Assembly (NCBI GenBank): GCA_020628095.1
Contig: JAHDFP010000005.1
Span: 62,001 to 126,000 of the forward strand
Direction: 5' to 3'
Source: Saprospiraceae bacterium
Lineage (GTDB): Bacteria; Bacteroidota; Bacteroidia; Chitinophagales; Saprospiraceae
DNA: 64,000 nucleotides
The notes under the pieces were generated by a model that was not told the DNA's origin, made no database searches, and saw only the letters and a program-made list of their open reading frames with translations. The position numbers were made by a program, and so were the translations under genes. Each line of letters starts with the position of its first letter. Positions within the stretch are counted from its first letter, which is position 1. Of the stretch, positions 34,536-43,455 are shown piece after piece.

Positions 34536-35441
34536 ATGAGGCGATTTTTAGTTAAGGTTGCTTTATTTGGACTGTTTGTGATGGTTTTCGGTCTATCTGC
34601 ATTTGTGGTGAACTATCTTTGGATAGATTGGACTAATATAGAGGATTGCGAGTTCCCAGAAAATCAGGATTACGATCTGCTTATACTTGGTAGTTCTAAT
34701 GCCAGTGATATCGCCAGACATTATAAGACTAAGAGAAAAGACCTTAAGACGGCTGCATTCCAGACGGCTGGCGGGGGTGTATTGATCCAGCAATCGTATT
34801 TGGATCTATTTTTTAAGAAGAACAATACGACAAAGAAGATTCTATACATCTTCGATACGCATCTTTTATTCACTGACAAATTTGATTCTCCATCACGGGC
34901 TCGCAAGTTAAAATTTGATAGTGATGTCGTTGCTGTCTATAAAGACAATCTGGGACCAAAGTGGATGTTTAGTCAATTAGCAGAATACTTTAATATGGGT
35001 AAATGGCAATTGCTAGATAAATTCGTATCGCGAGAATTAGAGCAAGCAGATTACAGCAAAGCTTTGCAGGAAGTGAAAGAAAAAGAAGTCATCAAATGGA
35101 TAAAAGATATGTTCGGTGAGTTTCCAGCAAAGGCAGATGACGAAGTAATTAATGTACAGACTGAAAAGATGAATAGTACCATACGAAAGCTGCTAGATTA
35201 CAAAAGTGTGGATGATGTTGTCCTTGTGATTCCTCCTTCGTTGTATGGACAAAAGGATCCAAATAAGAAGGAAACATTAACGTATTTAAACAAGTATAGA
35301 AATAAAATTAATTTTTTCGATACCAGTGAAATTTTTCTTGGTGGTGATTTGTTTAAAAATTTTAAAGATCCAGTCCACCTTAATCAATATGGCGCTGAGA
35401 TACTAGAAAGAGATTATTTGTCTAAATATTTAAAATTATAG
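34536..35441 (+). CDS. SGNH-like (DltD-type) membrane-anchored acylation protein
   Basis: A 301-residue protein with an N-terminal membrane anchor (about 5-28) and an SGNH-like domain. Block I is LLILGSSNASDIARH at about 48-62 and the C-terminal D..H is DPVHLNQYGAEIL at about 279-291, so the serine and histidine-aspartate positions are retained. It begins immediately after the aminotransferase stop and is followed 4 bp later by an acyl carrier protein, a LnmK-like protein and an MBOAT acyltransferase. DltD has the same role next to DltB and DltC in D-alanylation of teichoic acids. I infer a periplasmic acyl-handling role. Confidence 0.75.
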   Translation: MRRFLVKVALFGLFVMVFGLSAFVVNYLWIDWTNIEDCEFPENQDYDLLILGSSNASDIARHYKTKRKDLKTAAFQTAGGGVLIQQSYLDLFFKKNNTTKKILYIFDTHLLFTDKFDSPSRARKLKFDSDVVAVYKDNLGPKWMFSQLAEYFNMGKWQLLDKFVSRELEQADYSKALQEVKEKEVIKWIKDMFGEFPAKADDEVINVQTEKMNSTIRKLLDYKSVDDVVLVIPPSLYGQKDPNKKETLTYLNKYRNKINFFDTSEIFLGGDLFKNFKDPVHLNQYGAEILERDYLSKYLKL

Positions 35442-35445
35442 CCTA

Positions 35446-35667
35446 GTGCAAGAAAAGTTAATAGAGATTATCCAAAAAATAAGAACAGAATCTGGTCTTC
35501 CTGAGATTACCGAATTTAAAGAGGAGATGAGCTTAAAGGACGATTTAGATATAGATTCGATCAGTATGGCGCAACTCATAGCCGAGATTGACCAAAACTT
35601 CAAAGTGGATATAAATGCGGCTGGCCCTGTGCAGACATTTGGAGAAATCCTTAGCAGATTGAAGTAA
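35446..35667 (+). CDS. Acyl carrier protein
   Basis: A 73-residue acidic carrier protein starting with GTG. The phosphopantetheine attachment serine is Ser38 in LDIDSISMAQL, and the length and helix pattern are those of a free-standing ACP (DltC/AcpP size). It lies 4 bp after the SGNH gene, 10 bp before the LnmK-like gene and within reach of the MBOAT gene. It should carry the acyl thioester that the MBOAT protein uses, as DltC does for D-alanine. The main fatty-acid AcpP is expected elsewhere. A second ACP is encoded on the reverse strand at 62756. Confidence 0.9.
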   Translation: MQEKLIEIIQKIRTESGLPEITEFKEEMSLKDDLDIDSISMAQLIAEIDQNFKVDINAAGPVQTFGEILSRLK

Positions 35668-35677
35668 TCCAAGAGAA

Positions 35678-36544
35678 ATGAATATCAATAAAGATATCAC
35701 AATCAATATGCCTCAGATGGCGCTTGAGGCACTTTCCGAGAATTGGTTGTTTAAGGAATTAGGGGCGATGCACTGGGATCTTATCTGTCATGGATTAAGT
35801 ACAAAATCATTTGACCTGAAAAATGATACTGATGATCGGCTCTATGCCACCTTTGTGAGGATCAGGTTGACATCAGAAAAGAACCTAAGCCACTTTATAG
35901 AAAATGACGCAGCTGCAATGGATGGTAGTATCGCTAGATTTGGTAATTCTATGTATTTCAGTAAGATAGACTTTAAGACATCAGAAGTTGCCTTCCACAA
36001 TGAGTTGATGACTACATTTTCTATAAGAAATCATGGAGATAATACCAAGTTAGCTAAGAGTGAACCTCATAATGTGGACAACCAAGTAGAAAATCTAAGC
36101 AAATTACCTGCCATAGGCTCAGAATATAGATTAATCAAAAAGAGAGTTCTCAAGGAGCTCAATCTTGGAAACTTCAAATTTACTATTGATTACGATCAAG
36201 AGCCCATTTTTACTCATACGTACGCGCTTAATCCGTTCATAGATCTCAATGGTGTTAATCTACTTTACTTTGCGGCATATCCCATTATCAATGATGTCTG
36301 TGAGTCCAAGTATTTTAACGAACAATTAGATGGAAGTCGATGGGAGCAGACTTACTATACATCACATAAGGATATTCTATATTATTCTAATTGTAATATA
36401 AATGAACGCATTAAATATGAGCTATTGACGGCGGAGAAGCAAGGTGCGGATTATTTGGTATCTAGTTTATTGAGAAGAGAAAGTGATAATGAAATACTTG
36501 CTCGCGTATTCACTGTGAAATCACCAAAAAGAGAAATCGCATAA
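35678..36544 (+). CDS. LnmK / Pnap_2097-like acyl-ACP-forming protein (double hot-dog)
   Basis: A 288-residue protein. Near the N-terminus it has MPQMALEALSENWLFKELGAMHW (residues 10-32, shown here in part as MPQMALEALSENWLF), and later ALNPFIDLNGVNLLYFAAYP at about 186-205. These match the Pnap_2097/LnmK family as I recall it. LnmK of the leinamycin pathway has a double hot-dog fold and is a bifunctional acyltransferase/decarboxylase that turns methylmalonyl-CoA into propionyl-ACP. Being 10 bp after an ACP gene is strong support. It may load the ACP with propionyl or a related acyl group. The family and substrate are unconfirmed by search. Confidence 0.7.
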   Translation: MNINKDITINMPQMALEALSENWLFKELGAMHWDLICHGLSTKSFDLKNDTDDRLYATFVRIRLTSEKNLSHFIENDAAAMDGSIARFGNSMYFSKIDFKTSEVAFHNELMTTFSIRNHGDNTKLAKSEPHNVDNQVENLSKLPAIGSEYRLIKKRVLKELNLGNFKFTIDYDQEPIFTHTYALNPFIDLNGVNLLYFAAYPIINDVCESKYFNEQLDGSRWEQTYYTSHKDILYYSNCNINERIKYELLTAEKQGADYLVSSLLRRESDNEILARVFTVKSPKREIA

Positions 36545-36548
36545 GTCG

Positions 36549-38006
36549 GTGTTATTCAATTCGATTGAATATTTAATATTTCTTCCTTTAGTCTTTTTGA
36601 CTTATTGGACGATACTCAAGGACAAAACTAAGTTGCAAAACCTTTTTGTCCTAGTAGCAAGTTATGTTTTTTATGGATGGTGGGATTGGAGATTTCTTGG
36701 GCTAATATTATTTAGTACGATAACAGATTACACCTTGGGTCAGGCCATATACAAATCCGATAATGCACTAGCTAAGAAGAGACTACTAATACTTAGCCTT
36801 GTAGTCAATTTAGGTTTACTTGGCTTTTTTAAATATTACAACTTCTTTGTCGAGAACTTCGTTGATGCATTTGGTAGTTTGGGTATAGAGCTTAATGCAC
36901 GCACACTCAGCTTAATATTACCGATTGGTATTAGTTTTTATACATTTCAGACCTTGAGTTATACCATAGACGTATATAGAGAACGACTCAAGCCGACTAA
37001 TGACTTCATTGCCTTTGCGGCATTTATTAGTTTCTTTCCGCAATTAGTAGCTGGACCTATTGAGAGAGCATCCAATTTGCTACCTCAGTTTTTTAAGTCC
37101 AGACAATTTACATACGATAATGGGGTAGACGGGCTACGTCAGATATTATGGGGTCTGTTTAAGAAAGTGGTCATTGCAGATAATTGTGCGGTTTACGTTA
37201 ATTATATTTTTGAAAATTCCGCTGATCTCAATGGTATTACGTTATTAATAGGTGCTGTGTTGTTTGCCTTCCAGATTTATGGGGACTTCTCCGGATATTC
37301 TGACATTGCAATAGGCTCCGCCAAGTTATTAGGATTTAACTTGATGCAAAATTTCAGTTATCCATATTTTTCAAGAGACATTGCTGAGTTTTGGAGGAGA
37401 TGGCATATTTCTTTGTCTTCATGGTTTAAGGATTATTTGTACATACCCTTAGGTGGCAGCAGGCTCGGCAAGTTTTCTACCATAAGAAATGTGTTTATAA
37501 TATTTATTGTTAGCGGATTTTGGCATGGTGCTAATTGGACTTATTTGTTTTGGGGCTTTTTGAATGCAGTCTTCTTCTTACCTCTGTTATTATCTAATAA
37601 GAACAGAAGTAACTTGAACGTCGTCGCTGAAGGAAAGTATATTCCGAAATTGTCCACCGTTTTTAGAATCGCTATCACTTTTTCTTTGACTTGCCTTGCA
37701 TGGATATTTTTCAGAGCCAATGATCTGTCTCATGCCTTTGACTACGTACTAAGTATAATCAGTAATTTTCAAGTAATAAGTCTGCAGGTACCTGGCAGCA
37801 TTAAAGTGCTTGTATTAATATTCCCGCTCATAATATTGATGAATTTAGTGGAATGGTTAGGCAGAGCAAAAAAACATGCATTGGAGCAGATGGAATTAGT
37901 TGTAAAGAATGGGGCGTGTAGATTTGTTGTATACTTATTTCTGATTTTCATAATAGCTGTTTTTGGTGGCAATTTGGATCAAGAATTTGTTTACTTCCAG
38001 TTTTAG
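36549..38006 (+). CDS. MBOAT family O-acyltransferase (second copy)
   Basis: A 485-residue multi-pass membrane protein, paralogue of the one at 9647, with a GTG start 4 bp after the LnmK-like gene. It keeps FYGWWDWRF, GISFYTFQTLSYTIDVY, FFPQLVAGPIERA, GDFSGYSDIAIG, the full DYLYIPLGGSRLG motif that the other copy lacks, and the catalytic histidine in FWHGANWT (His326). DltB is the best known family member that takes its acyl group from a carrier protein. With ACP, LnmK-like and SGNH genes beside it, an ACP-thioester donor is plausible, in contrast to the acetyl-CoA assumed for the first copy. Confidence 0.9.
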   Translation: MLFNSIEYLIFLPLVFLTYWTILKDKTKLQNLFVLVASYVFYGWWDWRFLGLILFSTITDYTLGQAIYKSDNALAKKRLLILSLVVNLGLLGFFKYYNFFVENFVDAFGSLGIELNARTLSLILPIGISFYTFQTLSYTIDVYRERLKPTNDFIAFAAFISFFPQLVAGPIERASNLLPQFFKSRQFTYDNGVDGLRQILWGLFKKVVIADNCAVYVNYIFENSADLNGITLLIGAVLFAFQIYGDFSGYSDIAIGSAKLLGFNLMQNFSYPYFSRDIAEFWRRWHISLSSWFKDYLYIPLGGSRLGKFSTIRNVFIIFIVSGFWHGANWTYLFWGFLNAVFFLPLLLSNKNRSNLNVVAEGKYIPKLSTVFRIAITFSLTCLAWIFFRANDLSHAFDYVLSIISNFQVISLQVPGSIKVLVLIFPLIILMNLVEWLGRAKKHALEQMELVVKNGACRFVVYLFLIFIIAVFGGNLDQEFVYFQF

Positions 38007-38041
38007 TAAGATTAATTAAGAAAAAATAGAGTAAGAAATAA

Positions 38042-39028
38042 ATGAAGAAAGTACTGGTAACAGGAGCAGACGGATTCATAGGAAGTCACTTAGTAGAGGC
38101 ACTGATAGAAGAAGGGTATAAGGTTAAGGCTTTTTGCTATTATAACTCATTTAATAGTTGGGGATGGCTTGATACATTGCCTAAAGATAAACTCGATCAG
38201 GTAGAGATATTTACCGGTGACATAAGAGATCCTAATGGTGTAAAAACAGCAATGCAAGACTGCAAGGAGGTTTTTCACCTAGCAGCACTAATTGCGATAC
38301 CTTATTCGTACCATTCACCTGATTCCTACATACAGACCAATATCTCAGGCACGCTCAATGTACTGCAGGCAGCTCGTGATTTGAATTATGATAGGGTATT
38401 GGTCACCTCTACCTCAGAGGTATATGGTACAGCACAGTACATTCCTATCGACGAAAAGCATCCACGTCAGCCACAGTCCCCTTACTCAGCATCTAAGATC
38501 GGAGCGGACTGTCTGAGTGAATCTTTTTATAGATCATTTGATATGCCCATTACGATCGTGAGACCATTTAATACTTTTGGCCCACGTCAATCAGCTCGTG
38601 CGATAATCCCGACTATAATAGGTCAGTTGGTGAGTGGTAAGTCAGAAATCAAACTAGGCGACCTCAAACCGACGAGAGATTTTCTTTATGTAAAGGATAC
38701 GGCAAGAGGATTTATAGCCATCAGTAAGTCGGACGCACTGATAGGTCAGGATTGTAACATAGCAACTAACTCTGAGATATCTATGGGTGATCTTGTACAA
38801 AACCTCATAGACCAAATCAATCCAGAAGCTAAAGTAGTTACTGATCCTCAGCGCATAAGGCCTGGAAAATCAGAGGTCTATAGACTCTATGGAGATAATA
38901 AGAAGATAATGGAGCATACAGATTGGAAGCAAAAGTATACACTTAGTCAGGGGCTAGCAGAAACCATTAAGTGGTTTTCTAATAAGAAGAACTTAGATAA
39001 GTATAAGACCGATATATACAACGTATAG
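38042..39028 (+). CDS. legB: NDP-sugar 4,6-dehydratase, LegB-like
   Basis: A 328-residue extended SDR. It has VTGADGFIGSHLVEALIEEG at about 6-25 and the segment CYYNSFNSWGWLDTL, which I associate specifically with the LegB NAD-dependent 4,6-dehydratases of legionaminic acid synthesis. The active site is STSEVYG and YSASKIGAD (YxxxK), with RPFNTFGPRQSARAIIPT. In the legionaminic route it converts GDP- or UDP-GlcNAc to the 4-keto-6-deoxy sugar. It lies about 28 kb from the other nonulosonate genes, so the pathway is split. A PIG-L deacetylase and a methyltransferase follow. Confidence 0.85.
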   Translation: MKKVLVTGADGFIGSHLVEALIEEGYKVKAFCYYNSFNSWGWLDTLPKDKLDQVEIFTGDIRDPNGVKTAMQDCKEVFHLAALIAIPYSYHSPDSYIQTNISGTLNVLQAARDLNYDRVLVTSTSEVYGTAQYIPIDEKHPRQPQSPYSASKIGADCLSESFYRSFDMPITIVRPFNTFGPRQSARAIIPTIIGQLVSGKSEIKLGDLKPTRDFLYVKDTARGFIAISKSDALIGQDCNIATNSEISMGDLVQNLIDQINPEAKVVTDPQRIRPGKSEVYRLYGDNKKIMEHTDWKQKYTLSQGLAETIKWFSNKKNLDKYKTDIYNV

Positions 39029-39033
39029 AAAGA

Positions 39034-39672
39034 ATGCTAGAGCTTAAGAATAAGAGGGTATTAGCCTTGTCGCCACATACTGATGACATTGAACTAGGAA
39101 GTGGTGCTACGGTCAATATGATGTTGCAAAATAATTGTGAGGTGACCTATGTGGCTTTTTCTATATGTGAAGAGTCCGTGCCAGAAGGATATGCTAAGGA
39201 TACTTTGGAAAAAGAATGTCGGGCGTCTACTCAGCAGTTAGGAATCCCAGATTCTCATTTAGTTATAAAAAAATATCCTGTAAGGCGATTTAACGAGCAT
39301 CGACAAAATATACTTGAGGACATCGTTAGCTTACGGAGTCAAGTAGATCCTGATTTGATATTTTGTCCTTCTTCTTTTTCTATACATCAGGACCACCAGG
39401 TAATATATAATGAAGCGCTAAGAGCCTTCAAGATGAGAACCATCTTAGGATACGAATTACCTTGGGATACGCGATCATTCACCACCTCAGCGATAATCAA
39501 AGTAGATGAAGATAATGTCCGAGCTAAAGTAAATGCATTACAGGAGTATAAAACTCAGGGATTTAGAAATTACTGCTCTGAGGAATATACAAAAGCTCAT
39601 CTGAGTGCACGTGGCATACAAGTTGGCGCGAAGTATGCAGAGGCTTTTGAAGTGATAAGAATAGTTACATAA
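39034..39672 (+). CDS. PIG-L/LmbE family deacetylase
   Basis: A 212-residue zinc-dependent N-deacetylase of the LmbE/PIG-L family. The metal-binding motif is LSPHTDDIELGSG near residues 11-23 and the second histidine site is IHQDHQVIYNEAL near 111-123. Family members remove acetyl from an N-acetylglucosamine-type sugar or a sugar-derived conjugate. It is 5 bp after the LegB-like gene and 16 bp before a methyltransferase, which suggests a free amine is exposed and then modified on the sugar, an inference only. Confidence 0.85.
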   Translation: MLELKNKRVLALSPHTDDIELGSGATVNMMLQNNCEVTYVAFSICEESVPEGYAKDTLEKECRASTQQLGIPDSHLVIKKYPVRRFNEHRQNILEDIVSLRSQVDPDLIFCPSSFSIHQDHQVIYNEALRAFKMRTILGYELPWDTRSFTTSAIIKVDEDNVRAKVNALQEYKTQGFRNYCSEEYTKAHLSARGIQVGAKYAEAFEVIRIVT

Positions 39673-39688
39673 AAACGAACAAATAATA

Positions 39689-40462
39689 ATGTACCAAAAA
39701 TTTAATACGCACAGTAAGGCTTTAGATAATAGAATCAAAGCGCATGGCAAGTATGGATCAAGAGATTTAAATTCTTGGATTTTTAATAGTGTCAAGGTCG
39801 CTCCAGGACAGGTTGTTATGGACTTAGGTTGTGGTCGTGGAAAACAAACAATGGATATCGCGGCTAAGGTAGGTACTAAAGGCCATGTTACCTCTGTCGA
39901 TCTGTCTAAAGAATCATTGGATCATCTTCTGGCTACGGCCCTAGAAAAGAAGTTGCATAACATAGAAACTTATCATTCCGATATCGACAACATTTTTAAA
40001 GTGCACGGTCTGAAAAGATACGATGCCATGATAAGCTCTTATGCTTTGTATTATACACATAATCCTGAGCAGACAATCAAAAACATATACCGAAAATTAA
40101 AGCCTGGTGGTAAATTATTCTTCTGCGGACCGTCAAAGCAAAACAATGCCGAGATAAAAAACTTTCATTATAAAATAAAAGGTGGTGATATTCCACCTCA
40201 TACATTTGCTTCGATATTCATGGAAGAAACAGGTCTGCAAGCGGTGAATAAAGTATTCGGTAAGAGCAAAGTTTTAAGCTTCGATAATACACTCAGCTTT
40301 GATAGTGCTGAGGCTTTATATAATTATTGGAGTTCTTATAATCTTTATGACAAATCAATAGATAAAGCTTTTAAGACGGCTGCTGCTGCACACTTTAAGG
40401 ATAACAAAAACTTTATTACCAAGAAACGAGTCGTCGGTGTCCTTGCCGTCAAGCCTAAATAA
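39689..40462 (+). CDS. Class I SAM-dependent methyltransferase
   Basis: A 257-residue methyltransferase with the SAM-binding motif VVMDLGCGRGKQTMDIAAKVG at about 42-62, an acidic loop in VTSVDLSKES and the motif DAMISSYALYYTHNP followed by LKPGGKLFFCGP, the UbiE/Coq5-like arrangement. A C-terminal extension of about 80 residues may bind the substrate. Together with the PIG-L deacetylase it could give an N-methyl or N-methylimidoyl group on a legionaminic-type sugar, or O-methylate the glycan. The substrate is not visible in the sequence. Confidence 0.82.
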   Translation: MYQKFNTHSKALDNRIKAHGKYGSRDLNSWIFNSVKVAPGQVVMDLGCGRGKQTMDIAAKVGTKGHVTSVDLSKESLDHLLATALEKKLHNIETYHSDIDNIFKVHGLKRYDAMISSYALYYTHNPEQTIKNIYRKLKPGGKLFFCGPSKQNNAEIKNFHYKIKGGDIPPHTFASIFMEETGLQAVNKVFGKSKVLSFDNTLSFDSAEALYNYWSSYNLYDKSIDKAFKTAAAAHFKDNKNFITKKRVVGVLAVKPK

Positions 40463-40468
40463 ACTAGC

Positions 40469-41548
40469 TTGAAAATATTTACAATAATAGGTGCGCGACC
40501 ACAGATAATTAAGTCGGGCATTATATCCCACGCCATAGATCGTGTAGATGGAGTGGAGGAGGTGGTGGTGCATACTGGGCAGCACTTCGATGATAATATG
40601 AGTGATGTCTTTTTCCGTCAGATGAATATCAAACCGCCTAAATACAATCTGGGGTTAGATAGCTTATCACATGGCGCTATGATAGGACGTATGATAGAGC
40701 AACTGGAGATCAAGATGCAATCAGAGCAGCCAGAGGTGGTGTTGCTTATCGGTGACACTAACTCTACTTTGGCAGGTGCTATTGCAGCCAGGAAGTTGGA
40801 TCTATTTATAGCTCATATAGAAGCTGGTGTGCGCTCTTATAATAAGTTGATCCCGGAAGAGGCTAATCGTCTGATATCAGATCATCTATCGGATGTGTTA
40901 TTTTGTTCTAACAGGGACGCTATAGATTGTCTTAATAAAGAAGGAGTATATAACCACGTTTACTTTTCTGGTGATGTGATGAAAGATGCAGCGATGTATT
41001 ATCGTAGCATGTCACAGTCGCCTAGTAACATCGTAGCGGAGAAGGGCCAATTCGTATTGGCCACTTGTCATCGTGCCGAAAATACTAATGATGCGGATAA
41101 GCTTCGTCAGATATTTGCTGCGTTAGATGAGATTAACAATCATGTAAAAATCATCATGCCGCTCCATCCTCGTACCAGAAATAAGTTAAAGGAATATCAG
41201 ATCAAAACAAATATAGATACGATAGAGCCTGTGGGATACCTTCAGATGCTATGGTTGTTAGAGAATAGTAAGATGGTCATCACCGATAGTGGAGGAGTAC
41301 CTAAAGAGGCTTTCTTTTTTGGAAAACCCTGTCTGGTCATGAGACCAAAAATAGAGTGGACAGAATTGGTTACACATCATTGTACAGACTTGATAGATTA
41401 TATATCTACTGACAATATAGTGCAGGGATATAAAGCTGTCAAGGACAAGACGATCTCTAAGGATCATAACTTCTATGGAGATGGAAATGCCGCCGATTTC
41501 ATAATCGCCAAAACGGTGGAATACGCTAATCAAAGATTGAATCAATAA
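40469..41548 (+). CDS. wbpI: Non-hydrolysing UDP-sugar 2-epimerase, WecB/WbpI-like
   Basis: A 359-residue protein with a TTG start. IGARPQIIKSGIIS at the N-terminus, VVHTGQHFDDNMSDVFF, LIGDTNSTLAGAIAARKLDLFIAHIEAGVRSYNKLIPEEANR and TDSGGVPKEAFFFGKPCLVMR are the standard blocks of the WecB family. The nearby WbpD, WbpB and WbpE types suggest the WbpI role, epimerising UDP-2,3-diacetamido-2,3-dideoxyglucuronic acid to the manno form, rather than making UDP-ManNAc. Substrate choice depends on context and is not provable from sequence. Confidence 0.82.
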   Translation: MKIFTIIGARPQIIKSGIISHAIDRVDGVEEVVVHTGQHFDDNMSDVFFRQMNIKPPKYNLGLDSLSHGAMIGRMIEQLEIKMQSEQPEVVLLIGDTNSTLAGAIAARKLDLFIAHIEAGVRSYNKLIPEEANRLISDHLSDVLFCSNRDAIDCLNKEGVYNHVYFSGDVMKDAAMYYRSMSQSPSNIVAEKGQFVLATCHRAENTNDADKLRQIFAALDEINNHVKIIMPLHPRTRNKLKEYQIKTNIDTIEPVGYLQMLWLLENSKMVITDSGGVPKEAFFFGKPCLVMRPKIEWTELVTHHCTDLIDYISTDNIVQGYKAVKDKTISKDHNFYGDGNAADFIIAKTVEYANQRLNQ

Positions 41549-41554
41549 TCTTCA

Positions 41555-42139
41555 ATGTCTGAGAAAAATTACTTTGCTCACGAGACGGCTGTCATAGATG
41601 AGGGTTGCGTGATAGGAGAGGGTACTAAAATTTGGCACTTCACTCACATTATGCCTAATTGTAAAATCGGGATTAAATGTAATTTAGGTCAGAATGTCGT
41701 TGTATCACCTGAGGTCATATTAGGTAACAATGTGAAGGTACAGAATAATGTTTCTATCTATACAGGTGTTATCTGCGAGGACGATGTTTTCTTGGGACCA
41801 TCTATGGTCTTCACCAATGTGACCAATCCAAGGTCTCATGTCAACCGTCGGTCAGAATTTATGAAAACGATCGTCAAAAAAGGGGCTTCTATAGGTGCTA
41901 ACGCAACAATAGTGTGTGGCAATGACATAGGCGAGTATGCACTAATAGGTGCTGGCACCGTCATTACTAAAGAAGTACCTGCTTATGCCCTAATAGTCGG
42001 CAATCCAGGTCGCCAGATAGGATGGGTAAGTGCCTATGGACATAGATTAGATTTCGGAGAAAACGGTAGGGCACGATGTCAAGAGAGCAATGAGGAATAT
42101 AGATTAGTTGACAACCAAGTCCAAAGAGTAAGTTCTTGA
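41555..42139 (+). CDS. wbpD: WbpD-like N-acetyltransferase (left-handed beta-helix)
   Basis: A 194-residue hexapeptide-repeat enzyme. It begins [29 protein letters not shown] and includes [38 protein letters not shown] with the Asn/Pro-rich loop of WbpD, and [26 protein letters not shown]. WbpD acetylates the 3-amino group of UDP-GlcNAc3NA in UDP-2,3-diacetamido-glucuronic acid synthesis. It starts 6 bp after the WbpI-like gene and the next frame begins inside its stop (TTGA). The trimeric fold with an acetyl-CoA-binding site at subunit interfaces is implied by the repeats. Confidence 0.85.
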   Translation: MSEKNYFAHETAVIDEGCVIGEGTKIWHFTHIMPNCKIGIKCNLGQNVVVSPEVILGNNVKVQNNVSIYTGVICEDDVFLGPSMVFTNVTNPRSHVNRRSEFMKTIVKKGASIGANATIVCGNDIGEYALIGAGTVITKEVPAYALIVGNPGRQIGWVSAYGHRLDFGENGRARCQESNEEYRLVDNQVQRVSS

Positions 42140-43449
42140 AAAAAATACTTATAGTCAGCTATAGTTTTCCACCTTCTAATGCGGCAGCGGCGCAGAGGCC
42201 ATTTTTTTTAGCTAAGTATTTTCCTGAGTATGGCTATCACCCGATTGTTCTAACTCCTGAAAACGCACATAGTGCGCAAGGCTCAAGTAACTGGACAGAT
42301 ACCTCAGACATAGAGATTGTAAAAACTAAAAACGTAGACCTATCTGGTGCGCAGAAGCTTAGAAACAAAAATTACAATACCTCTGCTGGAAAGAAGAAAG
42401 GGGCATCGCGTTTGGCTAAAGTAGCCAAATCAAGTATCGAGTATTTGGCGCCGAGGGTTTGTATTCCAGATAGAGCCTTTTTATGGAAAAAGTATGCTAT
42501 TGAGAAAGGCAGAGAAATATGTACCAATAATAAAATAGAAGCTGTAATCTCTACTAACCCTGCGGTAACCAATCATCTCATTGCAGAGAAACTTTCAGAT
42601 GAGTTTGGAATGAAATGGATTGCTGATTTTAGAGACTTTTACTATACAGGCAATTATGAAGACAGCGCATATCTCAGACGAGTAATAGATTCTCGAATAG
42701 AAAAGCGAATCTTGAAAAAAGCTGAACACATTACAATGATCTCGCCTAAAATGAAGGATCATATAGTAGATAGTAATAAACATATCAGTAACAAGAGTAC
42801 TGTAATCTATAATGGATTTGATCCCAATGAATATTCTGATGGACAGAATAGTATAGAATTGCGAGAGGATAAGCTGACTATCTTTTATGCTGGATCTTTT
42901 TATAGAGGTGTAAGAAATCCCTTGCCCTTGTTTCAGGCTCTGGATAGTGCCATAGAGGACGGCTTAATAAGCTCTGATAAAGTAGAAGTCTCGATTGCCG
43001 GCAATCTTGACAAAGAACTATTAAAAGATATTAATAGATACAAGTCATCCGCCTGCCTTACGTTGCTTGGGGTAATACCACGTAAAGAAGTTATAGAAAT
43101 ATACAAAAGAACACATTTGTTATGGTTGATAATAGGTGACCATATTTCTCATTACTTGGGTTTTCCAGTTAAGGGTTATGAGTACATGGGGACTAAACGC
43201 CCTATGATTGTCTTTGCGCCGAATAATTCGCAAGCAGAGGATATAATCGATGATATAGATAATGGATACTTTCTGAGCAGTGGTATGGATACCGTTAATC
43301 AACAAGCTAATGCCCAAACCATGAAGACTATTATCAAAGATTTTAATAAGTGTAAACTGCAATCTCCATGTATCTATCCAGATGATGCGATTAAGAAGTA
43401 CCATCGAAAATATCAAACGCAGCAATTTGCTGAAATACTACATGGCTAA
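42136..43449 (+). CDS. GT4-type glycosyltransferase
   Basis: A 437-residue GT-B protein with a TTG start that overlaps the previous stop as TTGA. It starts [37 protein letters not shown], the usual Rossmann half of family GT4, and a flexible basic linker ([12 protein letters not shown]) near residue 95. The donor half has [17 protein letters not shown] and FYAGSFYRG. The EX7E motif at the donor site appears as [17 protein letters not shown]. It is cytoplasmic. It is cotranscribed with the uronic-acid sugar genes, so a diacetamido-uronate transferase role is possible but unproven. Confidence 0.85.
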   Translation: MKKILIVSYSFPPSNAAAAQRPFFLAKYFPEYGYHPIVLTPENAHSAQGSSNWTDTSDIEIVKTKNVDLSGAQKLRNKNYNTSAGKKKGASRLAKVAKSSIEYLAPRVCIPDRAFLWKKYAIEKGREICTNNKIEAVISTNPAVTNHLIAEKLSDEFGMKWIADFRDFYYTGNYEDSAYLRRVIDSRIEKRILKKAEHITMISPKMKDHIVDSNKHISNKSTVIYNGFDPNEYSDGQNSIELREDKLTIFYAGSFYRGVRNPLPLFQALDSAIEDGLISSDKVEVSIAGNLDKELLKDINRYKSSACLTLLGVIPRKEVIEIYKRTHLLWLIIGDHISHYLGFPVKGYEYMGTKRPMIVFAPNNSQAEDIIDDIDNGYFLSSGMDTVNQQANAQTMKTIIKDFNKCKLQSPCIYPDDAIKKYHRKYQTQQFAEILHG

Positions 43450-43455
43450 GCTTAG

